Positions 24,645-33,277 of a DNA stretch of 64,000 nucleotides are shown piece after piece (within the stretch, counting starts at the first letter, position 1; each line of letters opens with the position of its first letter). The notes under the pieces are model-generated. The model made no database searches, was not told where the DNA came from, and was given only the letters and a program-made list of their open reading frames with translations. Both the position numbers and the translations under genes were made by a program. Source of the DNA: Acidobacteriota bacterium (GTDB lineage: Bacteria > Acidobacteriota > Blastocatellia > UBA7656); contig JBFMDH010000002.1 of NCBI GenBank assembly GCA_040754075.1, positions 62,001 to 126,000 on the forward strand, read 5' to 3'.

Positions 24645-25799
24645 TTAGGGATGACCGAGTGCGATGATTGAGCAGGTGAAGGAGCCGGGATTGCCGCCGA
24701 GGTTATGCGCCAGCCCGAGTTTCATATCTTTCACTTGTCGTTCACCGGCTTTACCTAACAGTTGATGGTAAATTTCATACAGCATCCGCAGTCCGCTTGC
24801 GCCAATCGGATGACCGAATGATTTCAACCCGCCATCGGTATTAATCGGGGTGTCGCCTTGCAAGGTGAAGGCTCCGGCATCAACCTCGGCTTTGGCTTTG
24901 CCGGGTTCCGCAAGTCCCAAATCTTCGTAGATGATTAACTCGGTTATGGAAAAACAATCGTGGACTTCTGCCATGCTGATTTCTTTACGCGGGTCGCGGA
25001 TACCGAGTTGGTCATAGACTTGACGGGCTGCCGCTTTGGTTTCAGGAAAACTGGTGAAGTTGAAAGCGGTATCGAGTTTTCCGGTGCCGGGACCGACCGC
25101 AAGTCCCATCGCTTTAATGGTCACAAAATCTTTTTTGAAGCGCGACGCAAGCTCCGTGCGGGTAATAATCGCTGCGGCTGCGCCATCCGTGGTCGGGCAA
25201 CAGTCAAACAGACCGAGCGGCGAAGCAATCATCGGCGCGCGCATCACCTGTTCAAGCGAAACCTCTTTTTGAAAATGGGCTTTTTTATTGCGCGCTCCGT
25301 TGTAATGATTTTTGACGGAAATTTTTGCAAGCGTCTCTTTGTCCGCGCCATAGTCGTGAAAGTAGCGATTGGCGGAAAGCGCAAATGCTCCGGGCGCGGT
25401 GTTGCCCGCGCCAATCACGCTTGACGGCGCGCCCGGAAGTCCCGAATAACCGGAATCTTTCAGCTTTTCAAAACCAACGACGAGAACCAAATCATACGCC
25501 CCGGCGGCGACGGCAAAGGCGGCGTTACGAAGCGCGTCTTGACCTGTGGCGCACATATTTTCAACGCGGGTGACAGGAATGTATTGCAGCTTTAAAGGTT
25601 TTGAAAGGGTTTGTCCGCTCACGCCCGAAGTCAGCGTGCCAACCCATGCGGCTTCGATTTGCGGGGGGGCAATGCCTGCATCTGCAAAGGCTTCAAATGC
25701 CGCTTCAACAATTAAATCGTCGGCGGCTTTGTCCCAGTGTTCGCCGAATTTCGTGCAGCCCATGCCGATGATGGCTACGCGGTCATTGAGGTTTTTCAT
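24645..25799 (-). CDS. Thiolase family protein (acetyl-CoA acetyltransferase/SCP-x type)
   Basis: 384 residues from the ATG at 25799, preceded by AAAGGAG; the longer frame from 25820 lacks support. The thiolase N-terminal half has the acyl-accepting Cys in VENMCATGQDALR, and the C-terminal half has EVHDCFSITELI and GHPIGASGLRMLYEI. The last motif, usually CxGGGxG, reads HNLGGNPGSFTCS, so the second catalytic Cys is replaced, as in the SCP-x/acetyl-CoA acetyltransferase subgroup often annotated as lipid-transfer protein or nonspecific thiolase. It is likely to act in lipid or sterol-like side-chain degradation or acyl-CoA metabolism. Confidence 0.88.
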   Translation of the reverse strand: MKNLNDRVAIIGMGCTKFGEHWDKAADDLIVEAAFEAFADAGIAPPQIEAAWVGTLTSGVSGQTLSKPLKLQYIPVTRVENMCATGQDALRNAAFAVAAGAYDLVLVVGFEKLKDSGYSGLPGAPSSVIGAGNTAPGAFALSANRYFHDYGADKETLAKISVKNHYNGARNKKAHFQKEVSLEQVMRAPMIASPLGLFDCCPTTDGAAAAIITRTELASRFKKDFVTIKAMGLAVGPGTGKLDTAFNFTSFPETKAAARQVYDQLGIRDPRKEISMAEVHDCFSITELIIYEDLGLAEPGKAKAEVDAGAFTLQGDTPINTDGGLKSFGHPIGASGLRMLYEIYHQLLGKAGERQVKDMKLGLAHNLGGNPGSFTCSIIALGHP

Positions 25800-25923
25800 A
25801 AACGCTCCTTTGCTTTGCAAGGTTCAGGTAACCAAGTGATAACAAATCATCATTCATAAGTCTAGCGCCTCTGGTTCAGTCTGTCGTTGCTGATGAATTG
25901 CGAAACGCGCATAGTCATAAAAT

Positions 25924-26073
25924 AACCACAGAGACACCGAGGCACAGAGAAGAAGAAAGGGAGAAAGGGAGAAGGGGAGAAAGGGAGAAGGGGAGAAAGG
26001 GAGAATTTGCACCGCCCGATTCCTCTCGCCTGTTCCTATTCATTTTTCTCTGTGCCTCGGTGTCTCTGTGGTT
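25924..26073. repeat. 28-bp inverted repeat enclosing a purine-rich tandem repeat
   Basis: The arms 25924-25951 and 26046-26073 are exactly complementary (left arm starts AACCACAGAGACACCGAGGC). Between them lies a run of GGGAGAAA/GGGAGAAG units (about 25957-26005) and 40 unique bases. Sequences of the CACAGAGACACxGAGG type occur as dispersed palindromes in many genomes. The rest of the 375-base gap 25800-26174 shows no gene; a short antisense-type frame across this repeat (25898-26185) is rejected. Confidence 0.8.
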
Positions 26074-26174
26074 CATCATTTCTTTCCGCCTGCTTGAAGT
26101 TTCGCGCCTGCCTGCCTTAGTATTCGCCTCACGAAACAGTGGGCAATTAAACCAATATAAACGATGGGAGAGTA

Positions 26175-27527
26175 ATGATGTCTGAATTGAAACCAGAAAA
26201 TCCGCAAACCAAAGTCAATCGCCGGGATTTCGTCAAAACCGCTGTGGCTGCGAGCGCGGCGATGACGATTTTAAAAGATGCCCGTTCGGTTTATGGCACC
26301 CCTGCCAATGGGCATATTCAATTCGGCTTGATTGGCAGCGGCGGACGCGGGCGCGACATTTTGAAATGGGCGATGGATACCGGCAAAGACGCCGCAACCC
26401 CTGCACGCGCTTTGGCGGTGTCGGATGTCTACGCCAAACGCCTCAGACTCGCCAAGGAATTCGTGATGAAAGAGTACGGCGAAGGCAGCGCCTGCGACAC
26501 CTACATGGATTATCGCGAGTTGTTGGAGCGCAAAGATATTGATGCGGTGTTAATCGCGACGCCTGACCACTGGCATGCCAGGATGGCAATTGACGCGCTC
26601 GAACGCGGTAAAGATGTTTACCTTGAAAAACCCATGACCAAAACCGTCGATGAAGCGCGCAAGATTTATGAGAAGGTTCAAGAGACTAAACGAGTCTTGC
26701 AGGTCGGTTCACAAACCACCAGTTCAGACCAGTGGTGGAAAGTTCGCAAAGCGATTAAAGACGGCATGATTGGCAAACTCATCATGAGCCAAGGCTCTTT
26801 CCATCGCAATTCAACGAATGGCGAATGGAACTGGCCGATTGATAAAAACGCGGGACCCGATAAATCGGGCGATGATTTTATTGATTGGAAGATGTGGCTT
26901 GGCGATGCGCCGAAACGCCCCTTTGATGCCGACCGCTTCTTTCGTTTCAGAAAATACTGGGACTATTCGGGCGGCATTGCAACCGACCTGTTCTATCACG
27001 TAATGGCTCCGATGCAGATTTGCTGGGGCGAACCGCAATTTCCTTATCGCGTCACCGGCAGCGGCGGCATCTATGTTTTCAAAGATGAACGCGAAGTGCC
27101 CGATACCTTCACGATGACTGCCGATTACGCGCAAGGTCACTGCGTGGTGATTAGTTCATCGATGGCAAATGACACGCATATACCGGGGCTACTGCGCGGG
27201 CACGAAGGCACGATTTTGATTAATCCGAACGGGCAGTTTGAAGCGCGCGTCAGTAAAATCACCATCACCCCGCAACGCGCTTTTCAAAAACAGTTTGCCG
27301 AGAAATACGGGCAGAACGAAGTGGTCTGGGAATGCGAAAACAGCGAATCGCACATGGCGAATTTCCTGCGCTGCGTCAAGAGTCGCGAAACGCCCAGACT
27401 CGATGCGCTCACCGGCTACAAGACCATGACGGCAATCGCCATGAGCGTTGAGTCATATCGGCAAGGTCGCGTCCTGTATTTCGACGAGAAGAAACAGAAA
27501 GTCGTCAAAAACGCGCCGCGAGCGTAA
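26175..27527 (+). CDS. TAT-exported Gfo/Idh/MocA family oxidoreductase
   Basis: A 450-residue NAD(P)-dependent oxidoreductase. It starts with a twin-arginine signal ([20 protein letters not shown], about 16-35), so it is exported folded with its cofactor. The Rossmann motif [15 protein letters not shown] follows at once, then the domain signature [20 protein letters not shown] and the catalytic [12 protein letters not shown]. The C-terminal half is the usual open beta-sheet domain ([31 protein letters not shown]). Substrates in this group are sugars, inositols or glycosides; here unknown. GGGAG precedes the ATG pair at 26175/26178. A strong hairpin terminator follows. Confidence 0.92.
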   Translation: MMSELKPENPQTKVNRRDFVKTAVAASAAMTILKDARSVYGTPANGHIQFGLIGSGGRGRDILKWAMDTGKDAATPARALAVSDVYAKRLRLAKEFVMKEYGEGSACDTYMDYRELLERKDIDAVLIATPDHWHARMAIDALERGKDVYLEKPMTKTVDEARKIYEKVQETKRVLQVGSQTTSSDQWWKVRKAIKDGMIGKLIMSQGSFHRNSTNGEWNWPIDKNAGPDKSGDDFIDWKMWLGDAPKRPFDADRFFRFRKYWDYSGGIATDLFYHVMAPMQICWGEPQFPYRVTGSGGIYVFKDEREVPDTFTMTADYAQGHCVVISSSMANDTHIPGLLRGHEGTILINPNGQFEARVSKITITPQRAFQKQFAEKYGQNEVVWECENSESHMANFLRCVKSRETPRLDALTGYKTMTAIAMSVESYRQGRVLYFDEKKQKVVKNAPRA

Positions 27528-27540
27528 ATGTATTTATAAG

Positions 27541-27586
27541 AATTATGTAGTGTGAAATTATTCTCTGACTTTCACACTACATAATT
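27541..27586. terminator. Perfect 17-bp hairpin after the oxidoreductase gene
   Basis: AATTATGTAGTGTGAAA (27541-27557) is exactly complementary to 27570-27586, with a 12-base loop. It starts 14 bases past the stop. The A/T-rich ends of the stem supply a U-rich 3' side, so an intrinsic, possibly bidirectional, terminator is likely. It ends only six bases before the start of the next reading frame. Confidence 0.7.
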
Positions 27587-27592
27587 AATCTG

Positions 27593-27808
27593 TTGAAAAA
27601 GCCAATGCCACTTTATCCATACAATAAAAAGACTGACGACATTACCTTACCGCCTGAGGCTGAAAAAGAGATTCGCGATTTGGTTAGAAGCGGAAATAAA
27701 ATCGAAGCCATGCGTCGGGTGATGGAGTTAACTGGCGCAGGTTTGAAAGTCTCGAAAGACTATGTTGATCGCTTTGAAACCCCTCGATATAAATTTTGGG
27801 AAAAATAA
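27593..27808 (+). CDS. Small protein resembling the ribosomal L7/L12 C-terminal domain
   Basis: A 71-residue protein. The segment IRDLVRSGNKIEAMRRVMEL followed by TGAGLKVSKDYVD matches the pattern of the L7/L12 C-terminal domain (KIxxIKxVRExTGLGLKEAKDxVE). Small stand-alone versions occur in many bacteria and have no agreed function. The start is unsure: TTG at 27593 lies just after the hairpin with no clear ribosome binding site, and ATG at 27605 is possible. It is followed after nine bases by a hypothetical gene and then a GNAT gene, all on the plus strand, so the three may be co-transcribed. Confidence 0.7.
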   Translation: MKKPMPLYPYNKKTDDITLPPEAEKEIRDLVRSGNKIEAMRRVMELTGAGLKVSKDYVDRFETPRYKFWEK

Positions 27809-27817
27809 ATAATCCCC

Positions 27818-28174
27818 ATGCCTGCTTATCAATTCCACATCTTTGCCGATGACTTTCAAATCAACCTGAAAGATGAGCGGTTTGCCAGGGATATAATTGA
27901 TTGGAATAACAAAGCGATTGAAAATCTTTTTGCCGTTGGCGAGCGAATGATGACGATGGGAACGGCGCGCAATATGACACTTCCCGTCACCGTTGAAGTT
28001 CGTGATGATACGCCGCCCGATGATTTTGAAAATTGGGATCAGGTCAACGAAGACAGCATTGAAATTCCGTCAGATTGCCTGATCATTCGCGGCTGCACGG
28101 ATGCTTCGGATACCGCGCCAAAAATTTTAAAGCGAAGAATGAAACGACAACTTGATGGTTCGCTGATTCAATAA
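27818..28174 (+). CDS. Hypothetical protein
   Basis: A 118-residue acidic protein without a family I recognise. It has no signal peptide or membrane segment. The wording is protein-like (MPAYQFHIFADDFQINLKDE, DDTPPDDFENWDQVNEDSIE), with a C-terminal basic tail KRRMKRQ. It lies between the L7/L12-CTD-like gene (nine bases upstream) and the GNAT gene (four bases downstream), which supports a real gene within a small operon. Confidence 0.65.
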   Translation: MPAYQFHIFADDFQINLKDERFARDIIDWNNKAIENLFAVGERMMTMGTARNMTLPVTVEVRDDTPPDDFENWDQVNEDSIEIPSDCLIIRGCTDASDTAPKILKRRMKRQLDGSLIQ

Positions 28175-28178
28175 ATCA

Positions 28179-28670
28179 ATGATTGAAATCCGCCCGTTAC
28201 ATCCCAGTGAAAGCCGCGCCGCGCGTCGCGTGATGGCTGAGGTCTGCAATGAAATCTGGCAGTTTCATCAAACCGCCGAGGAGATGGAAGAAGAATTCGA
28301 GGCGATGGATGAATTCATAGACATCAATGAACTCGAAACTTATTACTATGATAACGGCGGAATATTTTTAGCCATCGTTGATGATGATGAAGTCGTCGGC
28401 ACCGGAGCAATCAAGCGCCTCAGCGAAGATATTTGCGAACTTAAACGCATGTGGATTTTAAAAGCTTATCGCGCCCAAGGCTGGGGCAAGCAAATTGCCG
28501 ATGCCCTGTTGCAGTTTGCCGAAGCCGCAGGCTACGAGCGCATCTGGCTTGAAGTTTATGACCCGCCCGTGCAGCAACGCGCCGTTGAATTTTATGAACG
28601 ACTGGGCTTTCGCGAAATTCCGCCCTACAGAGAAAGCCCGGCGAAACTGTATATGGAAAAATTGCTTTGA
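28179..28670 (+). CDS. GNAT family N-acetyltransferase
   Basis: A 163-residue acetyltransferase. The acetyl-CoA binding motif is at LKRMWILKAYRAQGWGKQIA (Q/RxxGxG/A type) with motif B in AVEFYERLGFREIPPY. The N-terminus (IRPLHPSESRAARRVM) is typical of GNAT enzymes of the IAA/PhnO-like type. An acidic insert EEMEEEFEAMDEF precedes the core. The substrate is unknown. The ATG at 28179 follows the previous stop by four bases. Confidence 0.85.
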   Translation: MIEIRPLHPSESRAARRVMAEVCNEIWQFHQTAEEMEEEFEAMDEFIDINELETYYYDNGGIFLAIVDDDEVVGTGAIKRLSEDICELKRMWILKAYRAQGWGKQIADALLQFAEAAGYERIWLEVYDPPVQQRAVEFYERLGFREIPPYRESPAKLYMEKLL

Positions 28671-28830
28671 GAAATGCGCCATCGGGATTTTTACCATAGG
28701 TCACACTGCCGACAGCCATATTGCGTGATGTTTTCAAAAATTCGGATTACAAAATTTTGGTCGAGAGACAATGACGCGGCGCATTGATGAATGAAACAGC
28801 GCAGGCGCAACGTCGGAAAATTTTTTCAGC

Positions 28831-30315
28831 TTATTTGAATGTCCAGCCAACGACAATGAAGAGAAAGCCGACGGCTATTGCCACGGGCGGCACAAAGTAA
28901 ATGTAACGAGTTTGCGGATGGCTTAATTTCATCTCCCTAAGCGAGAGACCCAGCGCGATGCCCAACAAACAGACTGCCACCACTACACTTGTCAACGGTG
29001 ATAAGAGGGACGCAGGCATCGCAATGGTTTTGTTTGCCAACCCCTGGAGCGTGTCTAAACCGTTGGGGTCTTTCACGGCATAAGGTAGAAAACCTGCCCA
29101 GGAAACGAACTTCGCCAATCCTTTAGCCATATGTCCAGCCGATACCACGACCGCCATCGGCAAAGCGAGTTTGCGCCAAGCCAAACGAAGAGACGTACGG
29201 TTGTCAAAAACTTTCACTATCGAACCCGTTACCAGCCACAGCGCCAGAGGAACAACACCGAGCGCCCAGAAACCTTCCAGATAACCCGTAAGCCATTCCA
29301 CACCGATTTGCTGACTCAACCAGTGCGGAGCGGTTAAAAAGACTTTTTCAGCCGCAGGCCATTCAGTAAATAGTTCCCAGATGACAAAGCCGGATACCAG
29401 CATCACAAAAACCGTCGTCGGCAAATTTGCTAAAGGCTCGCGCGTGTCAGCCGAATGAAACGGCCAGCGCAGCAACAATCGCATATTGTCCGGCTCGCAG
29501 GACTTGATACATTGTGTGCAAATGAGGCACTCGCGATTGCTATTTAGTTTTGGTGGATTGAGCAGACTTGGGCAACTGCGCGCATCAAGATTATTGCGGT
29601 TGGAAGCGATGAGGCAACCTTTGCTTGTACAGGTTCGACAGGTCTCAGAATCGGCACGAACCGCAAGCATACCGCCTTGCCCGTAAACCGACAGCAATTG
29701 CCCAACCGGACAAAAGCCGCGACAAAAGGCTCTGTCTCTAAAGAACAAGCTGGTAATAAAAGCCATGACCAGCAGCCCAAGCAGAAACAATGCGGTGTAA
29801 GCGGGGACGCGATGGATGTCAGCCCCGGCTACCAATAATTGGATGAGGGCATACAAAGCGACAATTACCGCGCCCGAAGTAACCCAGCGGCGCAGCGGTC
29901 GCTGCCTGATGCCAATTCGTCGCCCCAGTCTTTCACTGAAATTGCTTACCAATTCGAGCGGACAGATTGAGCACCAGACACGTCCGAAAATCACTGCCAC
30001 CCAAACCATTGCGGGCCACCATAACCCCCAAACCAGCAAGGTGACAAGATGCGTTTTAGCAAATAGCTTTTCATTGACTCCCGCAGGAGCAAACCGTTCC
30101 CAACCTAAAATGATAAGGCTTGCAAAAACCAATAGCATTGCTGCCTGAAAGATGTAGGGAAACCCGCGCCATAAAATCAACTGGCGAATTCCTAAGAGGC
30201 GCAAAAGGTCAAAGCCTGCGGTCTTTTTTTCGGTTACTGTGGACATCGAACCACTAGCTCCGCAAAGAAGCGTTTTGTTTTGCAGTTTAATTTTTTCGGT
30301 TACTGTGGACATCAA
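28831..30315 (-). CDS. Membrane-bound 4Fe-4S ferredoxin (NapH/CcoG-like)
   Basis: A 494-residue membrane protein with about 10 helices and cysteine motifs CSIC and CRGFC at helix ends. Two iron-sulfur binding groups follow: CRTCTSKGC with a later C-P, and CLICTQCIKSCEP. This fits the NapH/RdxH-like electron-transfer family that passes electrons across or along the membrane. The N-terminus is duplicated: MSTVTEK occurs at residues 2-8 and again at about 24-30, encoded by a 23-bp direct repeat 66 bases apart, so there are two sets of start codons. The distal start (30315/30312) has AAGGGG at good spacing; the proximal one (30247) has only a weak site. A sigma54-like promoter lies upstream. Confidence 0.82.
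   Translation of the reverse strand: MMSTVTEKIKLQNKTLLCGASGSMSTVTEKKTAGFDLLRLLGIRQLILWRGFPYIFQAAMLLVFASLIILGWERFAPAGVNEKLFAKTHLVTLLVWGLWWPAMVWVAVIFGRVWCSICPLELVSNFSERLGRRIGIRQRPLRRWVTSGAVIVALYALIQLLVAGADIHRVPAYTALFLLGLLVMAFITSLFFRDRAFCRGFCPVGQLLSVYGQGGMLAVRADSETCRTCTSKGCLIASNRNNLDARSCPSLLNPPKLNSNRECLICTQCIKSCEPDNMRLLLRWPFHSADTREPLANLPTTVFVMLVSGFVIWELFTEWPAAEKVFLTAPHWLSQQIGVEWLTGYLEGFWALGVVPLALWLVTGSIVKVFDNRTSLRLAWRKLALPMAVVVSAGHMAKGLAKFVSWAGFLPYAVKDPNGLDTLQGLANKTIAMPASLLSPLTSVVVAVCLLGIALGLSLREMKLSHPQTRYIYFVPPVAIAVGFLFIVVGWTFK
30225..30313 (-). repeat. 23-bp direct repeat spanning two in-frame start codons
   Basis: The copies at 30225-30247 and 30291-30313 are identical (plus strand TTTTTTCGGTTACTGTGGAC plus ATC) and 66 bases apart. 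Each encodes M-S-T-V-T-E-K on the minus strand. The period is 22 codons, so the frame is kept. Confidence 0.85.
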
Positions 30316-30359
30316 GCCACCCCTTTATAGATTTGCAAAAAAAATTATAGGCAAGATTT

Positions 30360-30375
30360 AGCAAAGGGTGTGCCA
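30360..30375 (-). promoter_or_regulatory. Sigma54-type (-24/-12) promoter of the membrane ferredoxin gene
   Basis: The minus strand reads TGGCACACCCTTTGCT, which fits TGGCACGNNNNTTGCW with one mismatch and the exact GG-to-GC spacing. It lies about 45 bases before the start codon at 30315, leaving room for a short leader with its ribosome binding site. No activator gene with an AAA+ domain was seen nearby. Confidence 0.6.
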
Positions 30376-30449
30376 GCCGGTTTAACCCTCAGCAGACAAT
30401 AAACGGGCAGGCAAATGATGGGGAGGGAGAAAAATCCCCCACTGACTGT

Positions 30450-30767
30450 GTGAAAAATCGCTTAAACCTCTCTGTGACGATCAAGTGCGCCGGTCGGGTT
30501 ATTTCCGGGAGTTTGCTACTGAATGACGCTAAACCGGAATCCAGCAGCTTGGTACACGATACATTAAGAATAAGCCCGGTTTATCGGCATTTTTTCAACA
30601 TCGAGTGTGCCAATGTCTTGATTTCTGGTTTAGACGAACTGAGATTGCCGGAACCTCCGCGGCTATATGAATGGCGGAATATTGTTTTGCATTGGCGAGA
30701 CCGTCAGGTGCGAATCGACTTCAATGGCAACCCTGATTCCACAAAGCAATATGTGAAGCAGAAATAA
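30450..30767 (+). CDS. Hypothetical protein
   Basis: A 105-residue frame with a GTG start and no close ribosome binding site. The composition looks protein-like, with a hydrophobic/aromatic pattern ending in LYEWRNIVLHWRDRQVRIDF. No family recognised, no signal or membrane helix. It lies between two minus-strand genes and points towards the end of chrA. It may be real or a gene remnant. Confidence 0.4.
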   Translation: MKNRLNLSVTIKCAGRVISGSLLLNDAKPESSSLVHDTLRISPVYRHFFNIECANVLISGLDELRLPEPPRLYEWRNIVLHWRDRQVRIDFNGNPDSTKQYVKQK

Positions 30768-30829
30768 TTTGCGCTTCAGTCGGTTTTTTCTTCGCGTCTA
30801 CGGTCAGGACAATTTATTCAGTTCGTTGG

Positions 30830-32035
30830 CTATCCCAGTCGCCCGTAAAGTAACCAGCCGATGATGGTGCCGCCGAGAACCAGCCAGGCAGAGTTCACAC
30901 GAAAACGCAAAAGTAAACCGGCGCTTAAAATTGCCAGAGCAAGGGTCGGAATATCCACCAGCGCCGCGCCTCCGAGTTGATAGGTTACGACCACCATCAA
31001 TGCCAGAGATGCCGCGTTGACGCCGTCTAAAAAGGCGCTGGCGATTTTCGATTGACGTAGGCGTGGCACCAACGGGCCGCTCACTGCCACAAAGAAAAAC
31101 GCCGGAAGAAAAATCCCTACCGTGGCAATCAACGCGCCCATGCCGCCGCCGAGTACATAACCAATAAACGTCGCCGTTGTGAACACCGGTCCCGGTGTCA
31201 CCTGTCCGACGGCGACGGCATCCAAAAGCTGAGATTCGCTTAACCAGCGCCAACGCTCGACCAGATCAGCGCGAATGAACGCCAGCAACACATAGCCGCT
31301 GCCATAGAGCACCGCGCCGACCTTGAGAAAGAAGAGAAACAGATGCCATAACCCGAATGCTGCGCCGTTGGTCAGGTCTGAGGACGTAGCAGTTTGCCCG
31401 ACCACCGCCAAAGGAATCGCAGAAAAAAAGGCAGACAAATTGTGGGTTGCTTCTTTGATTCGTTCAATAAATTTTTTGCCAAAGCCGACAACCATTCCGG
31501 CAGCAAGTAAAAGCAGCAATTCATTGACGCCGAAAAAATTCAAGACCGCAACCACCAAAGCGATAATCGCAAGCCACGGGGTTTTAATCGCGCTGCGCCC
31601 CAGTCTCCAGAGCGCCTGCAAAACCACTGCGATAATCACCGGCTTGACGCCGTAGAGAATGCCGGAAACTTGCGGCAGCGAACCGTAGCGCACATAGCTC
31701 CAGGCAAACGCCGTAACGATCAACGCCGCCGGAAGAATGAAACAACTGCCCGCAATCACAAGCCCGGGCCAACCCGCTTGCCTGTGCCCGATGTGAATTG
31801 CCATCTCGGTTGAATTAGGTCCGGGAATCAAATTGGTCGCGCCGAGCAGGTCAACAAATTCTTCGCGCGTCAGCCAGCGCCGCCGCCGCACCACTTCGTC
31901 TTCCATCATGGCAATGTGCGCCGCCGGGCCGCCAAAGGCGATAGTTCCCAATTTGAGAAAAAGCCTGGCGAGTTCTGTAAGCGATGTCCGTTTGGGCGTG
32001 GAAGTTGTCGCTTCCGATTTTTTGGCTTCGGTCAT
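30830..32035 (-). CDS. chrA: Chromate transporter ChrA (CHR family)
   Basis: A 401-residue transporter with the two homologous CHR halves. The N-half signature is FLKLGTIAFGGPAAHIAMME, WLTREEFVDLLGATNLIPGP and NSTEMAIHIGH; the C-half has FLKVGAVLYGSGYVLLAFI, LLDAVAVGQVTPGPVFT and TATFIGY. It is predicted to export chromate (or take up sulfate-like anions) with about 10-12 helices. The ATG overlaps the stop of doxX by four bases (ATGA). It is the last gene of a padR-hemerythrin-doxX-chrA operon. Confidence 0.93.
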   Translation of the reverse strand: MTEAKKSEATTSTPKRTSLTELARLFLKLGTIAFGGPAAHIAMMEDEVVRRRRWLTREEFVDLLGATNLIPGPNSTEMAIHIGHRQAGWPGLVIAGSCFILPAALIVTAFAWSYVRYGSLPQVSGILYGVKPVIIAVVLQALWRLGRSAIKTPWLAIIALVVAVLNFFGVNELLLLLAAGMVVGFGKKFIERIKEATHNLSAFFSAIPLAVVGQTATSSDLTNGAAFGLWHLFLFFLKVGAVLYGSGYVLLAFIRADLVERWRWLSESQLLDAVAVGQVTPGPVFTTATFIGYVLGGGMGALIATVGIFLPAFFFVAVSGPLVPRLRQSKIASAFLDGVNAASLALMVVVTYQLGGAALVDIPTLALAILSAGLLLRFRVNSAWLVLGGTIIGWLLYGRLG

Positions 32036-32475
32036 GAGTTATCGCGCCGCTTTGCAAGGCGAGCATCCAGAGACCACACGCCCGCACCAACAATGAGCAG
32101 GAAGATGATGCTGAGGAACATTGCATAATCGGTGCGTCCTTCGTGGGCGGTTGTCCAGAATCCCTTTTCCGGCAACATCGCCAGTTTGGTTGTGGCAATG
32201 GCAACCGAGATGATGATCAACAAGGGAACCAGTGCCAGGCGAGTAAACAGTCCTAAAAGAACCAGCGTGCCGCAAAGAATTTCAAAGGTGCCAACCAGAG
32301 GTCCAAAAAAATCTGGATTGGGGATGCCGATTTTTGCAAACCGCCCCACTCCAAGTTCACTGGCGAAGAGAAATTTCTGTATGCCTTCCGAGAGAAAAAC
32401 TGCGCCAACCATCAGCCGGATGATTATCACGGCAGCAGGCGCATCGGTGTTAATGATTTTTTGATAAAGAGACAT
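32032..32475 (-). CDS. DoxX family membrane protein
   Basis: 147 residues from the ATG at 32475, which has AAAGG upstream; the longer frame from 32502 adds nine residues without support. Four membrane helices are visible. The family signature is present: RLMVGAVFLSEGIQKFLF, then FVGPL-type FFGPLVGTFEILCGTLVLLG. DoxX-like proteins are linked to thiosulfate oxidation or to redox stress complexes. Overlap with chrA and close spacing to the hemerythrin gene (40 bases) point to co-translation. Confidence 0.88.
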   Translation of the reverse strand: MSLYQKIINTDAPAAVIIIRLMVGAVFLSEGIQKFLFASELGVGRFAKIGIPNPDFFGPLVGTFEILCGTLVLLGLFTRLALVPLLIIISVAIATTKLAMLPEKGFWTTAHEGRTDYAMFLSIIFLLIVGAGVWSLDARLAKRRDNS

Positions 32476-32515
32476 CGCTATACCTTTCGAGCCGTTCATC
32501 AATCATTGGAAATTG

Positions 32516-33277
32516 TTAGCGCGATGGCAGCGGCGCAGTAAATTGCGAGAGATCGGCAAGCCCGAGCGCGGTTTCGATTTCGCGGATTTGTTTTACTGCA
32601 TCATCAAACCCGTCTTCGCCAAATTGTTCATGTTCGATGTCTTCAAACTTCTCACTCATCTCATCAAGTTGAGCGGCTGACAAGGTCTGCTTCCACGCCG
32701 GAAATACAAGCGTATCTTCTCTGGCAGCGTGCGCGCGATACATACGCACCAATGCATCCATTGCCTGCGCCAGTTGTCCGGCATTTGCAATGCCCAGCTT
32801 GGCGCTTTGAGTTAGCGAAAGAATGTAATCGGTGATTTCGCGTCCACGCTGATGCTGCGTGATGAGAATGTCTGCAAGGCTCCCCGCTTCTGCGCCAGCT
32901 TTTTTAACGGCGGGGAAGATGAAGGTTTCTTCCAATTTCTTCTCGTGGTAGTCTTCACCAAAAGCGCGAAATAACTTTGCGGTTTTTTGCAACGCTTCAG
33001 GAGGAACGGTTGCCGGGTTACTGCGTAGTTTCGCGGCGGCTTCCGAATAAACCAGTAATGCCCGGCGCAGGATGCCATGCTCGCGCATCAAATCCTCAGT
33101 TGCCGTAACTTCTCCCGGTTTTTCGCTTTCGGCTGTTTTAGAGGACGATGGCTTGCCGAGTTGCGCCGATGCATTTGAATTTCCCGCGTTTTGACAACCG
33201 GTTAAGATGACGCCCATACTTACGGTCGTTGTCAGGCGAAGAAAATTGCGTTTACTAGCGTCCGTTTTGCAGGTCAT
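32516..33277 (-). CDS. Hemerythrin-domain lipoprotein
   Basis: A 253-residue protein with a positively charged N-terminus and a lipobox VILTGCQ (about 22-28), so it is probably a lipid-anchored exported protein. The hemerythrin HHE fold covers about 60-220, with candidate iron ligands in MREHG, YHEKKLEETFIFP, TQHQRGREI and YRAHAAREDTLVFPAW. It may bind oxygen, iron or reactive species. The start codon overlaps the padR stop by four bases (ATGA). It is part of the chrA operon. Confidence 0.85.
   Translation of the reverse strand: MTCKTDASKRNFLRLTTTVSMGVILTGCQNAGNSNASAQLGKPSSSKTAESEKPGEVTATEDLMREHGILRRALLVYSEAAAKLRSNPATVPPEALQKTAKLFRAFGEDYHEKKLEETFIFPAVKKAGAEAGSLADILITQHQRGREITDYILSLTQSAKLGIANAGQLAQAMDALVRMYRAHAAREDTLVFPAWKQTLSAAQLDEMSEKFEDIEHEQFGEDGFDDAVKQIREIETALGLADLSQFTAPLPSR

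Noticed and set aside
25898-26185. 95-residue frame TTETPRHREE...LCASVSLWF
   Set aside because: It runs across the two arms of the palindromic repeat and its purine core. This wording is the known false translation of CACAGAGACACxGAGG repeats, and it overlaps the start of the next gene.
30804-31253. 149-residue minus-strand frame in chrA
   Set aside because: It lies within chrA in another frame and is arginine-rich, a shadow.
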